Shown one piece after another: positions 33,198 to 41,982 of a stretch of DNA of 64,000 nucleotides. The position numbers and the translations under genes were made by a program. The stretch is from positions 124,001-188,000 of the forward strand of contig NZ_BCST01000003.1 of assembly GCF_001571005.1 (NCBI RefSeq), written 5' to 3'. The stretch comes from Herbiconiux solani NBRC 106740. Lineage in GTDB: Bacteria > Actinomycetota > Actinomycetes > Actinomycetales > Microbacteriaceae. Numbering within the stretch: the stretch's first letter is position 1; the number at the start of each line of letters is the position of its first letter. The notes under the pieces are model-generated. The model made no database searches, was not told the origin of the DNA, and saw only the letters and a program-made list of their open reading frames with translations.

Positions 33198-34078
33198 CCC
33201 TTCACCGCACCGGCAGCGAGTCCGCGCATCACGCGCTGATTGAGCACGAGGTAGAGCGCGAGGATGATGAACACGTTGATGCAGATCGCGGCGAACGTCG
33301 GACCGTAGTCGACCACCCCGAATTGGCCGGTGAAGTTCAGCAACCCCACCTGAACGGTACGGAGGCTGTCGTCGGTGGTGAAGGTCAGGGCGATCAGGAG
33401 GTCGTTCCAGAGGAAGAAGAACTGCACCAGCGCGATCGTGAAGATCGCATTGCGCATCATCGGCAGGGCGACGTAGAAGAAGGAACGCAGGATGCTCGCG
33501 CCGTCGAGCGTCGACGCCTCGAACACCTCCCGCGGGATGCTGCGGAAGTAGGTGGCCATCATGAACACCGTCAACGGCAGAGCCGTGGCCGTGTACGTGA
33601 TGATGAGCGGCCACAGCGTGGAGCTGAGCCCGATGTTGAAGTACACCGAGAACAGCGGCAACAGAATCATCTGTCCCGGGATCATGATGCCCACGAGGAA
33701 CACCAGCAGCAACGTGCTGCGACCCTTGAACACCATCACCTCGAGCGCGAATCCGGCCGCCGTTCCGATGAGCAGGCAGATCGCGAGCGAGGGGAAGACG
33801 GCGAGCACGGAGTTGAGCAGGTAGTGCGCGGTCGACTCCCATGCGACGGAGTAGTTGGAGAAGTTGAGCCAGTTCTCCGGGAGGGCCCAGGTGGGGTTGT
33901 TGAGGAACTCGTCCTGTGTCTTGAGCGAACCCAGCACGAGCCAGACGAGGGGGTAGACGAACACGATCAGCAGCAGGGCGACGATGATCCAGCCGGGGAT
34001 CTTCCCCAGCACCGACCGGGTACGCCGTCGTCGGCGCACGGGCTGCGGCCGGGGGGACGCGAGTGCGGTATTCGTCAT
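33194..34078 (-). CDS. sugar ABC transporter permease (MalG-type)
   Basis: CUT1-type carbohydrate permease, 294 aa, six helices. After an Arg-rich N-terminus (PVRRRRRTRSVLGKIPG) the first helix begins near residue 30; the EAA loop is FEASTLDGASILRSFFYVAL at about residues 180-199. ATG overlaps the stop of the upstream permease and the stop overlaps the GH78 start, so the proteins are translated as a coupled set. Substrate is probably a rhamnose-containing oligosaccharide or glycoside. Confidence 0.93.
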   Translation of the reverse strand: MTNTALASPRPQPVRRRRRTRSVLGKIPGWIIVALLLIVFVYPLVWLVLGSLKTQDEFLNNPTWALPENWLNFSNYSVAWESTAHYLLNSVLAVFPSLAICLLIGTAAGFALEVMVFKGRSTLLLVFLVGIMIPGQMILLPLFSVYFNIGLSSTLWPLIITYTATALPLTVFMMATYFRSIPREVFEASTLDGASILRSFFYVALPMMRNAIFTIALVQFFFLWNDLLIALTFTTDDSLRTVQVGLLNFTGQFGVVDYGPTFAAICINVFIILALYLVLNQRVMRGLAAGAVKG

Positions 34079-34962
34079 GAGAACTCCTTGGAGTTACGCG
34101 CGGTCGAGCGGAAGATGGCGACGGTGACCAGCAGACACATGATGGTCAGCACGAGAGCGATGGTGGAGCCGTAGCCGTAGTCACCTCCGGCGAACGCCGT
34201 GCGGTACATGTACAGGGTCAGGGGAGTCGTGGCCGAGCCCGGTCCGCCCCCGGTGAGGGCGTAGATCGAGTCGAAGACCTTGAGCGTGCCGTTGATGCTG
34301 AAGATGCCCGCCGCGATGATCACGGGCCAGGAGAGTGGGATCACGATGCGACGGATGAGGCTGAACGTGCCGGCACCGTCGAGTCGCGCCGCCTCCATGA
34401 CGTCGTCCGGGATGTCGATCACACCCGTATAGAGCAGCACGCCGTAGAAGCCCATGGCCCGCCAGATGTCCATCACGGCGATCACCACGAAGGCGGTCGC
34501 AGGATTGCCGAGCCAATCGACGGAGTCCATCCCGAAGCCGTTGAGGACCGAGTTGACGAGTCCCGTCTGGGGTGCGAACTCGAACATCTTCTGGAACAGC
34601 AGCGACACGGCCACCGTCGGCAGCACGACGGGGAAGAACACGAGGGTCCGGACCACGTTCGATGCCCGTTTGAGGAAGAACGTATAGAGCAACGCGAGCA
34701 GATAGCCGAAGACGATCTGCCCGATGGTGACCACCAGCGCGTACTTGATCGTGAACAGCACCGCGGGGCCGGAGTTCGGATCGTTCCAGAACCGCACGAA
34801 GTTGTCGAACCCGGCGAAGTCGAATCCGCCGAGCACGCTTCCGGTGAAGAACGTGTATCCCAGCGACCACAGCATCGGCAGCAGCATCACCAGGGTGTAG
34901 ACCAGCAGGGCCGGCCCGAGCAGGACCCCGATGGCACGCTTGTCGCTGAGAACGGATTTCAT
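34075..34962 (-). CDS. sugar ABC transporter permease (MalF-type)
   Basis: CUT1-type carbohydrate permease, 295 aa, with six helices beginning near residue 13 (VLLGPALLVYTLVMLLPMLW). The EAA motif is MEAARLDGAGTFSLIRRIVI at about residues 189-208. Second gene of the operon after the binding lipoprotein; a perfect 12-bp hairpin lies in the 71-bp gap between them. Confidence 0.93.
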   Translation of the reverse strand: MKSVLSDKRAIGVLLGPALLVYTLVMLLPMLWSLGYTFFTGSVLGGFDFAGFDNFVRFWNDPNSGPAVLFTIKYALVVTIGQIVFGYLLALLYTFFLKRASNVVRTLVFFPVVLPTVAVSLLFQKMFEFAPQTGLVNSVLNGFGMDSVDWLGNPATAFVVIAVMDIWRAMGFYGVLLYTGVIDIPDDVMEAARLDGAGTFSLIRRIVIPLSWPVIIAAGIFSINGTLKVFDSIYALTGGGPGSATTPLTLYMYRTAFAGGDYGYGSTIALVLTIMCLLVTVAIFRSTARNSKEFS

Positions 34963-34982
34963 GTCAGCCTCGAGAAGAGAGA

Positions 34983-35013
34983 GGCCGTGGGCGGGGTCGA
35001 GCCGCCCACGGCC
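34983..35013 (-). other. intercistronic hairpin between binding-protein and permease genes
   Basis: GGCCGTGGGCGG (34983-34994) and CCGCCCACGGCC (35002-35013) form a perfect 12-bp stem with a 7-nt loop, about 20 bp past the binding-protein stop and 20 bp before the permease start. No T tract. Such stems commonly protect the upstream message or cause partial termination, so that the binding protein outnumbers the permeases. Confidence 0.75.
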
Positions 35014-35033
35014 GGATGGAATGGGTACGGAGG

Positions 35034-36335
35034 TCAGTTACCGAGAGACGACTGAACGGTGTTCATGAAGTCGGAGCCCGAGAGCTGGCCGGAGCCCAGC
35101 GGGCCTCCGTTGGTCTGGCTGGCCGTGGTGGCGGCAGGACCGAAGAGGGCCTCAAACCACTGCACGGTCTCACCGGAGTCGGCGATCTCGGTCTGCACGA
35201 GCTTGGTCAGCGGCGGCACCTCGACATCGCCGTTCACGGTGAAGCCGGTGATCTGACCCTCGCGAAGTGCGGCGGCACCGTAGTTCGCGGCGATGCAGTC
35301 GGCCCAGGCCTTGACCTTCTCGTCGCCGTCGTACGCAGCCTTCGAGAATGCGATGTCGGTGCCGACGTTCGCCGGAGTCTGGTCGGCCGATCCGGCACCG
35401 CCCTTGACGGCAGGGAACGGGAGGAAGCCGATGTTGTCGGCTCCGATCTTGTTCTGAGCCTCGTCGTTGAAGGCCGAAACCGCCCAAGAACCCATGTAGT
35501 AGTAAGCAGCCTGGCCGGTGAGGAACTGGTTGAGCGCCGTGGCGTAGTCGATCGAGCTGGGCGAGGGGCCGAAGTAGCCGGCCGAACCCAGACCGGCGAT
35601 GGTGTCGGCAGCCTCGGCGTACTCGGGGTCGGTGAGCTTCGCGGATCCGTCGGCGATCTTCTTCAAGGCGTCAGGGCCGAGGGTGCGGTAGATGTAAGCA
35701 CCCACCCAGCGAGTGACGCCCCAGCCGTCGCCTCCCTTGCCGGCGGCGGAGATCGGCTGGATGCCGGCGCCCGCGAGCGTGCCGAAGGAGTCGTTGAGCG
35801 CCTCCCACGAGTCGGGCTCGGCGATACCGGCCTGCGTCAGCAGTGCCTTGTTGTACCAGATGCCTTCGATGTTGAGCTCGGTGGGGAGCACGAGGGTCTT
35901 GTCGTCGTAGAGCGTGTGAACACCGGAGAGCGCCACGGGGACGATCGACTTCTCGGCATCCGTTCCGGTGAAGTCGGCCACCTTGCCGGCCTCGTTCAGC
36001 TCCTTCAGGAGGTCTGGCGAGTTCGGCGACACGAAGGCGGACGGGAGGGCGTTCTGTCCACCGAGCAGCTGGAGCTGCTGGTCGAGCGAGGCCTGAGCCT
36101 GCTTGTTGATCTTCAGGGGGAGGGCGGTGTTCTCAGCCGCGCACTCGTTCTCGCTGAGCGAGGTCAAGACCGTGGGGATGGTGGTGTTCTCGTTGATGGC
36201 GAGGAAGGTGAACTCGCTCGCCGAGCTGTTCGAACCCGACCCGCCAGACGAACAGGCCGCCAGGCCGACGGCGACGACAGCGGCCGATGCGGCCACGAGG
36301 ACGGTGCGACGAGCGCGGGATGTGCTGTGGAACAT
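35034..36335 (-). CDS. sugar ABC transporter substrate-binding lipoprotein
   Basis: Family 1 solute-binding lipoprotein, 433 aa. Signal peptide with lipobox GLAAC (Cys28), then a Ser/Gly linker and the mature domain starting EFTFLAINENTTIP. The segment IEGIWYNKALLTQAGIAEPD (middle of the protein) is typical of sugar-binding members. The ATG at 36335 has a perfect AGGAGG site 6 bp upstream; an in-frame ATG 66 bp earlier is less likely. First gene of the rhamnoside operon, with a LacI-type operator just upstream. Confidence 0.93.
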   Translation of the reverse strand: MFHSTSRARRTVLVAASAAVVAVGLAACSSGGSGSNSSASEFTFLAINENTTIPTVLTSLSENECAAENTALPLKINKQAQASLDQQLQLLGGQNALPSAFVSPNSPDLLKELNEAGKVADFTGTDAEKSIVPVALSGVHTLYDDKTLVLPTELNIEGIWYNKALLTQAGIAEPDSWEALNDSFGTLAGAGIQPISAAGKGGDGWGVTRWVGAYIYRTLGPDALKKIADGSAKLTDPEYAEAADTIAGLGSAGYFGPSPSSIDYATALNQFLTGQAAYYYMGSWAVSAFNDEAQNKIGADNIGFLPFPAVKGGAGSADQTPANVGTDIAFSKAAYDGDEKVKAWADCIAANYGAAALREGQITGFTVNGDVEVPPLTKLVQTEIADSGETVQWFEALFGPAATTASQTNGGPLGSGQLSGSDFMNTVQSSLGN

Positions 36336-36365
36336 GGGTTCCTCCTTGAACCGGGAAATGATGAA

Positions 36366-36379
36366 TTGAAGCGCTCCAA
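36366..36379. promoter_or_regulatory. LacI-type operator TTGAAGCGCTCCAA
   Basis: 14-bp palindrome with one mismatched pair, lying between the binding-protein gene (minus) and the LacI gene (plus). On the minus strand it directly follows a -35/-10 pair: TTGACG (complement of 36403-36408), 17 bp, AACTAT (complement of 36380-36385). The same core occurs at 38942-38953 and 38982-38993. Probable operator for the adjacent LacI protein. Confidence 0.75.
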
Positions 36380-36449
36380 ATAGTTGCATGGCAGTGGGCA
36401 TTCGTCAACTGGCATGTTTTTCCGGCCCTCCCGCATAATGGTGAGCATC

Positions 36450-37481
36450 ATGTCGACACCGGAGAACGTCGCGTCGCACGCCGCCGTGCGAATGGAGGAC
36501 GTCGCCAAGCGCGCCGGTGTGGCGCTCGGCACCGTGTCGAATGTCCTCAACCAGCCTCAGAAGGTTTCTCAGAAGACGATCGACAAGGTCGTGCTCGCCA
36601 TCGACGAGCTGGGGTTCGTGCCGAATCGCGCGGCGAGGGCCCTGGCTGCCGGCACCAGCAACACCATCGGGATGGTGATCGCCGACCTCAGCAACTCCTT
36701 CTTCGTCGACATGGCGCGCGGAGCCGAGCGTCTGGCATCCGAGTCGGGGATCAACGTCGTGCTCGCCAACACCGACATGCGTCGATCCAAGCAAGCTGCG
36801 AACCTCAATCTGTTCCGGCAGGAGAGGATGGCCGGGATCCTGCTGGCGCCGCTTCCCGGCGCGGACCCCACGCTCCTGACGAGCAACGCCACCCCGCTGG
36901 TCTTCCTCAACGACGCCGCTATCGTCGGCGCCTGCACCGTGAGCGTCGACAACGAACACGGTGGATACCTCGCCGCCAGCCACCTTCTCGGGCTCGGCCG
37001 GCGCCGACTGCTCTTCGCCGGCGACCCGGACCAGGCCGTTCCGATCGCCGATCGCTATCGAGGAGTCGAGCGCGCCGTGGCCGAGGTCGCCGGCGCGACT
37101 CTCGAACTCGCTCGTACGCCCGAAGTGCAGGCCGAGAACGGGCGGGAGCTCGGCATCGAGCTGACGCAGCGCGCGTCGGTCGATCGACCTGACGGGATCG
37201 TCGCGTCAGCCGACCTGCTGGCCCTTGGACTCGTGCAGATCTTCGGGGCCGACCCGTCCATCCGCATCCCGGAGGACATCGCCATCACCGGTTACGACAA
37301 CAACCGCGCAGCCTGGGACAGTCTCATCCCGATCACCACGATCGATCAGCCGGGAGAGCAGATCGGTGCCGTCGCCGCCGAACTCCTGCTCGACGAGATC
37401 CGCTTCCCCGAGACACATCGGCACGTGCATTCCGTGCTCCAGCCCTCACTCGTGGTCCGAGCGAGCACTCGCCGCCCCTGA
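36450..37481 (+). CDS. LacI family transcriptional regulator (rhamnoside/glucoside cluster)
   Basis: LacI/GalR-type repressor, 343 aa. The helix-turn-helix MEDVAKRAGVALGTVSNVLN lies at residues 15-34, with the hinge helix RAARALAAG near 65-75, then a periplasmic-binding-protein-like sugar domain (GMVIADLSNSFFVDMARGAE to ITGYDNNRAAWDSLIPITTI). Starts at 36438 or 36450 are possible; neither has a good ribosome-binding site. It is divergent from the rhamnoside operon and adjacent to the GH1 gene. Three matching palindromes suggest that it controls the importer operon, GH1 and GH30, and possibly itself. Confidence 0.9.
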   Translation: MSTPENVASHAAVRMEDVAKRAGVALGTVSNVLNQPQKVSQKTIDKVVLAIDELGFVPNRAARALAAGTSNTIGMVIADLSNSFFVDMARGAERLASESGINVVLANTDMRRSKQAANLNLFRQERMAGILLAPLPGADPTLLTSNATPLVFLNDAAIVGACTVSVDNEHGGYLAASHLLGLGRRRLLFAGDPDQAVPIADRYRGVERAVAEVAGATLELARTPEVQAENGRELGIELTQRASVDRPDGIVASADLLALGLVQIFGADPSIRIPEDIAITGYDNNRAAWDSLIPITTIDQPGEQIGAVAAELLLDEIRFPETHRHVHSVLQPSLVVRASTRRP

Positions 37482-37487
37482 CCCCGC

Positions 37488-38927
37488 TCAGGTCGCCCGG
37501 TGCTCCGCGATCACGCGGGCGTAGTGCAAGCCGCTGTCCTTGATCGTCCGTTTCTGCGTCTCGTAGTCGACGTGGACGATCCCGAAGCGTTGTCCGTAGC
37601 CCCAGTCCCACTCGAAGTTGTCGAGCAGCGACCAGTAGAAGTACCCCCGAACGTCGACTCCGCCGTCGACCGCGGCCGCCACGGCGCGGAGATGAGCGTC
37701 GATGAATCGCACCCGGGCCGCGTCATGCACCCGCCCCGCGACCACCCCGTCATGGTAGGCAGCCCCGTTCTCGGTCACGTAGATCGGCGTGCCGCGACGG
37801 GCTGTGTAGTCGTCGCTCAATCGTCGCAGAAGGCGTTCCAGTCCTTCTGGCTGCACCACCCACCCCAGCGCTGTGCGCTCCGGGAGCACCGTGTGGAAAT
37901 GGATGCCTCGACTCGCCGGATACGGAGTCGCCGGGGGCCGGTCGGTGGCGGGCCGGATCGTGTCGTCGGCATCCGGTGGCGTGAACGAGACGACCTCACC
38001 GCGGTAGTAGTTGGCGCCGAAGAAGTCGAGCCGAGCCGAGATGAGGTCGAGGTCGCCGGCGCGGACGAGCCCATCGGGCCACCAGGGAGAGAGCGCCTCT
38101 CTCACATCCTCCGGATACGCCCCGTTGAACAGCGGATCGAGGAAGAAGCGATTCATCTGGCCGTCGATGAGCCGAGCCGCCGGTTCGTCGACCGGTGTGA
38201 GCGGATCGATGACCGACAGGTTCAGCGTGATGCCCAGCTCGGGGGCCGTGGCCCTCGCCCTCAGACGGGCAACGGCCGTGCCATGGGCGAGCAGCATGTG
38301 GTGCCCGGCGGCGATGGCTTCCGACGGGTTCTGATGGCCGGGAGCGTGAACACCGGCCGCATGACCCAGGAACGCCGCGACCCACGGTTCGTTGAAGGTC
38401 GTGTAGCGATGGATGCGATCACCGAGACGGTCGTCGACGGCGGCGGCGTAGTCACTGAAGCGCTCTACGATGCCGCGATCGGCCCACCCGCCCTCGTCCT
38501 GGAGCGTCTGAGGCAGATCCCAGTGGTACAGCGTGGGCCACGGGTCGATCTCGCGTTCGAGGAGCCCGTCGACGAGCCGTTCGTAGAAGTCGAGCCCGTT
38601 CGGGTTGAGTGTTCGCCCATCGGGCATCACCCGGGGCCAGGCGATCGAGAAGCGGTAGGCATCCAGCCCTAGGGCACTCATCGTCGCCAGGTCGTCGTCG
38701 AGCCGGTGGTAGTGGTCGCACGCGACCTCGCCGGAGTCTCCGCCGGCCACGGCACCAGGGAGGCGACAGAACACGTCCCAGATGGAGTCGCTCTTCCCGT
38801 CCGCGTTCGCTCCGCCTTCGATCTGGTACGCCGATGTGGCAGCACCGAAGACGAACCCTCTCGGCAGACGCGGCGGCGGCGGTGACGTCGGATTCAAAGG
38901 CGGAAGCCCGTCGTGGAGGTCGGTCAT
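37488..38927 (-). CDS. GH1 beta-glucosidase
   Basis: Family 1 glycoside hydrolase, 479 aa, cytoplasmic. The N-terminal signature FVFGAATSAYQIEGGANADG (residues 25-44) is clear; the acid/base is Glu180 in TTFNEPW and the nucleophile Glu386 in YVTENGA. The C-terminal DNFEWDWGYGQRFGIVHVDY is also family-typical. Start at 38927 with AAAGGA 6 bp upstream. Its end is 6 bp from the end of the LacI gene (convergent). Next to GH78 and a rhamnoside importer it probably removes glucose from the glycosides left after rhamnose removal, for example rutinoside-like compounds (inference). Confidence 0.95.
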   Translation of the reverse strand: MTDLHDGLPPLNPTSPPPPRLPRGFVFGAATSAYQIEGGANADGKSDSIWDVFCRLPGAVAGGDSGEVACDHYHRLDDDLATMSALGLDAYRFSIAWPRVMPDGRTLNPNGLDFYERLVDGLLEREIDPWPTLYHWDLPQTLQDEGGWADRGIVERFSDYAAAVDDRLGDRIHRYTTFNEPWVAAFLGHAAGVHAPGHQNPSEAIAAGHHMLLAHGTAVARLRARATAPELGITLNLSVIDPLTPVDEPAARLIDGQMNRFFLDPLFNGAYPEDVREALSPWWPDGLVRAGDLDLISARLDFFGANYYRGEVVSFTPPDADDTIRPATDRPPATPYPASRGIHFHTVLPERTALGWVVQPEGLERLLRRLSDDYTARRGTPIYVTENGAAYHDGVVAGRVHDAARVRFIDAHLRAVAAAVDGGVDVRGYFYWSLLDNFEWDWGYGQRFGIVHVDYETQKRTIKDSGLHYARVIAEHRAT

Positions 38928-38941
38928 GCGGTCCTTTCTTG

Positions 38942-38953
38942 TGAAGCGCTTCA
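38942..38953. promoter_or_regulatory. LacI-type operator TGAAGCGCTTCA (GH1 side)
   Basis: Perfect 12-bp palindrome 15 bp upstream of the GH1 start. On the minus strand it follows a candidate promoter TTAAAC (complement of 38976-38981), 16 bp, TATTCT (complement of 38954-38959), so a bound repressor would sit on the start site. Confidence 0.75.
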
Positions 38954-38971
38954 AGAATATCGAGGAATCCC

Positions 38972-39000
38972 TTGTGTTTAATGGAGCGCTTCAATAATGT
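38972..39000 (+). promoter_or_regulatory. GH30 promoter with embedded LacI-type operator
   Basis: TTGTGT (38972-38977), 17 bp, TAATGT (38995-39000). The spacer holds TGGAGCGCTTCA (38982-38993), an almost perfect copy of the operator at 38942. The two operator centres are 40 bp apart in the divergent GH1/GH30 gap, which would allow cooperative or looped repression. Confidence 0.65.
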
Positions 39001-39072
39001 CGGACCGCCCGCACCGATGCGGGTCGGAGGCCTGGTGCAGCACGGTCTCCCCACCCATTCGAAGGAGAATCA

Positions 39073-41841
39073 GTGGCACTCAGAAGACAGTTCACCGCGA
39101 CTGCGTTGGTGGCCTCGACGGCCGCTCTCGTGCTCGTCGCCGGGTCGCTCGGGGCGACTTCCGCCTCTGCGGCCGCGCCGACGTTATCGAACGGACCCGT
39201 CGTCTCGACGACCTACAGCTCATCGGATGAATCGCTCACGCTCGACTCGGGCGCAGCGCTCGATTTCGCGCCGATCGACAGCAGCGGCATCACCACCATC
39301 GGCGTCAACACGTCGGAGACGGGCCAGTCGCTCGACGGTCTCGGCGGTTCGCTCGAGTCGTCGAGCGTGTACAACATCGCTCAGCTCTCGCCGGAGAATC
39401 GCGACGCCGTGATGAACGCGCTCTTCAACACCGAATCGGGCAACGGGTACGACCTGATGCGACTCGCCTTCGGCTGCCCGGACTTCTGCTCCGAGGCGTT
39501 CTACACCTACGACGACGTCCCCGCCGGGGAGTCCGACCCCACGCTGGCGAACTTCTCGATCCAGAAGGACATCGACTCGCAGATCGTATCGGTGGCCAAG
39601 CAGGCCCTCCAGATCAACCCGCACGTGGAGTTCTTCGCGTCGGCCTGGTCACCTCCTGCGTGGATGAAAGACAACCAGAGCCTCAACAACGGCGGCTCGG
39701 TGCTGCCGGAGTACTACCCCGTACTGGCGCAGTACTACCGGATGGCCATCGCCGCCTATGCCGAGCAGGGCATCCCGATCAAGGCCCTCACAGTCAACAA
39801 CGAGCCGCAGGTCGTTCCCGACTACCCCTCGGCGTCGTGGACCTGGGAACAGGAGCGCGACTTCATCCCCTACCTGCGGGGCGAGCTGGACGCCCATGGG
39901 CTCTCCACCGAGATCTGGATCCAGGACGACAACTGGTGGACCACCTCGCAGTTCGCGAACATCCTCGCCGACCCTGTCGTGGGGCCGATGGTCGACGGTG
40001 TCGCCGTGCACGACTACGACGACGGTGACGTGACTCAGGCCGCTGCCCTGGTGGCGCAGTACCCCGACATCACCGTGCGGCTCACGGAGCGCTCGTACTA
40101 CGACGTCAAGGGCATCGATCGGATGATCCAGCTGTTCCGCAACGATGTCTCGAGCTGGACCTACTGGCTCACCTTCCTCGATGAGGACGGCCTCCCGAAC
40201 GAGGGCCCGCTCGACGGGGACTCGTTCCCGCAGCAGATCGGCGCACCGCACGACGACCTGAATTCCTGGTATCTCGACCGCGACTACTACCTCTACGGGC
40301 AGTTCTCGCGGTTCCTGGAGCGTGGCGCAGTCCGCGTGTCGAGCGACTATGGGTCGACCAGCACCGTCACGAACGTCGTCTTCCGCAATCCCGACGGAAC
40401 GCTCGTGGCGATCGTCGACAACCAGACCGACTACAGCCAGCAGTTCCGTCTCGTCACCCCCGACGGTCAGGTGACCGACACTCTCCCCGAGGCGACGGTG
40501 GGAACCTACACCTGGACGCCTCAGCACCAGGCACTCGACCGCTCCGGCTGGACCGCCACCGCCAGCACCCAGGACTGGGGCTCCAGCCAGATGCTCGACA
40601 ACGACGACAGCACCGCCTGGCGCAACTTCAGCCCCCAGACCCCCGGCCAGAGCATCACCGTCGACACCGGAGCCGTGCAGCCGATCGCCCAGGTGACTCT
40701 CGACAGCGGGGACCTCGAGAACGGTTCCAGCGCCAACGACTGGCCGCGCGGATATCGCGTCAGCACATCACTCGACGGCACCACGTGGAGCGAGCCCGTG
40801 GCCACAGGACGCGGCACGAAGCGTTTCACCAACATCGCCTTCACCACGACGGATGCCCGCTACCTCCGGATCGAGCTCACGGCCACCGCTCCCAGCAATT
40901 ACTGGTCTGTCGCCGAGGTGTTCGCATACAGCGGCCCGCCCGCACCTGCAGAGGTCGACCGGATCGGCGGGTCCGACCGCTACGACGCCTCTGTGAAGAT
41001 GTCGCAGGCAGGGTTCCCCGACGGATCCGACACCGCCTTCGTGGTGTCGGGCGAGGTCTTCGCCGATGCCCTCTCGGCCGGCCCGGCAGCTGCACGAGAC
41101 GACGCCCCGATCCTCCTCACGGCGACGGACACGCTGCCCGCAGAGGTGGCCGACGAACTCAGCCGCCTGGCTCCGAAGAAGATCGTGATCGTCGGCGGCC
41201 CCAACTCGGTGACGCCGGCGGTGGAGGACTCGCTGAACGCGATCGCCGAGACGACACGGATCGGGGGTGTCGACCGCTACGAGGCGTCACGCAACGTCGC
41301 GAAGTACGCGTTCCCCGACGGTGCCGAGACCGCGGTCCTGACCACGGGTACGACCTTCCCGGACGCGCTCTCCGCCGGCGCCGCGATCGACGGTCTTGGC
41401 CCGGTCATCCTCGTCGACGGCTCGGCGTCGGCGCTGGATGCGGCGACGAAGGGCCTGTTGACGACAGCCGGAGTCACGAGAACGGTGATCGCAGGCGGCC
41501 CCGCCTCCGTCTCACCGGGCATCGAGACCGACGCCGGAACGATCAGTACCGTGACCCGGCTCGGTGGAGCTGACCGGTACGAAGCGTCCCGAACGATCAA
41601 CGCGAGCTACTTCACGGCCTCCGACCGGGTCGTGATCGCGACCGGCGAGAAGTTCCCCGACGCGCTGTCCGGATCCGCACTCGCGGCGCGCTGGAACGCG
41701 CCGTTGTTCACGGTTCCCGGCACGTGCGTTCCCGCCGAGACCCTGGCGCAGATCAAGGCACTCGGTGCCGAACGGATCACACTCCTCGGTGGAGAGAACA
41801 CACTCTCCGCCGCGGTAGGAGCTCTCCAGCCCTGCGACTAG
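39073..41841 (+). CDS. secreted GH30-type glycosidase with discoidin and CWB2 wall-binding repeats
   Basis: Secreted enzyme of 922 aa. Signal peptide 1-35 (hydrophobic core, ends SASAAA). The catalytic domain (about 40-480) is GH30-like: NTSETGQSLDGLGGSLESSS, then acid/base Glu244 in TVNNEPQ and nucleophile Glu339 in RLTERSYYD. Residues about 485-618 form an F5/8 C (CBM32-like) domain. Three CWB2 repeats (starting near 623, 728 and 827, each with RIGG.DRY or RLGGADRY) bind wall polymers non-covalently. Candidate activity: endo-beta-glucanase or glucosylceramidase-like; exact linkage unknown. Promoter and operator are shared with the LacI regulon; a strong terminator follows. Confidence 0.9.
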   Translation: MALRRQFTATALVASTAALVLVAGSLGATSASAAAPTLSNGPVVSTTYSSSDESLTLDSGAALDFAPIDSSGITTIGVNTSETGQSLDGLGGSLESSSVYNIAQLSPENRDAVMNALFNTESGNGYDLMRLAFGCPDFCSEAFYTYDDVPAGESDPTLANFSIQKDIDSQIVSVAKQALQINPHVEFFASAWSPPAWMKDNQSLNNGGSVLPEYYPVLAQYYRMAIAAYAEQGIPIKALTVNNEPQVVPDYPSASWTWEQERDFIPYLRGELDAHGLSTEIWIQDDNWWTTSQFANILADPVVGPMVDGVAVHDYDDGDVTQAAALVAQYPDITVRLTERSYYDVKGIDRMIQLFRNDVSSWTYWLTFLDEDGLPNEGPLDGDSFPQQIGAPHDDLNSWYLDRDYYLYGQFSRFLERGAVRVSSDYGSTSTVTNVVFRNPDGTLVAIVDNQTDYSQQFRLVTPDGQVTDTLPEATVGTYTWTPQHQALDRSGWTATASTQDWGSSQMLDNDDSTAWRNFSPQTPGQSITVDTGAVQPIAQVTLDSGDLENGSSANDWPRGYRVSTSLDGTTWSEPVATGRGTKRFTNIAFTTTDARYLRIELTATAPSNYWSVAEVFAYSGPPAPAEVDRIGGSDRYDASVKMSQAGFPDGSDTAFVVSGEVFADALSAGPAAARDDAPILLTATDTLPAEVADELSRLAPKKIVIVGGPNSVTPAVEDSLNAIAETTRIGGVDRYEASRNVAKYAFPDGAETAVLTTGTTFPDALSAGAAIDGLGPVILVDGSASALDAATKGLLTTAGVTRTVIAGGPASVSPGIETDAGTISTVTRLGGADRYEASRTINASYFTASDRVVIATGEKFPDALSGSALAARWNAPLFTVPGTCVPAETLAQIKALGAERITLLGGENTLSAAVGALQPCD

Positions 41842-41848
41842 GGAGGAA

Positions 41849-41889
41849 GCCGGTGGCGGGTAAAGGGCACGCTTTCACCCGCCACCGGC
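41849..41889. terminator. terminator-like hairpin after GH30
   Basis: GCCGGTGGCGGGT (41849-41861) pairs perfectly with ACCCGCCACCGGC (41877-41889); AAAG and CTTT in the loop extend the pairing. It starts 8 bp after the GH30 stop. No T tract, as usual in high-GC actinobacteria. Confidence 0.8.
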
Positions 41890-41901
41890 ACTTCACCTGT
41901 T

Positions 41902-41917
41902 CTCGGGAAAACCCGAG
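41902..41917. terminator. second small hairpin (CTCGGG-AAAA-CCCGAG)
   Basis: Perfect 6-bp stem with an AAAA loop directly after the larger hairpin, 66 bp before the LCP start. It may help termination or belong to the LCP leader. Confidence 0.5.
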
Positions 41918-41982
41918 CACGGCGCGCCGGGTTCTCAGCCTGGCCCGCTAAGGTCGGCCCCGATGAACGGAACGACGGCCGC

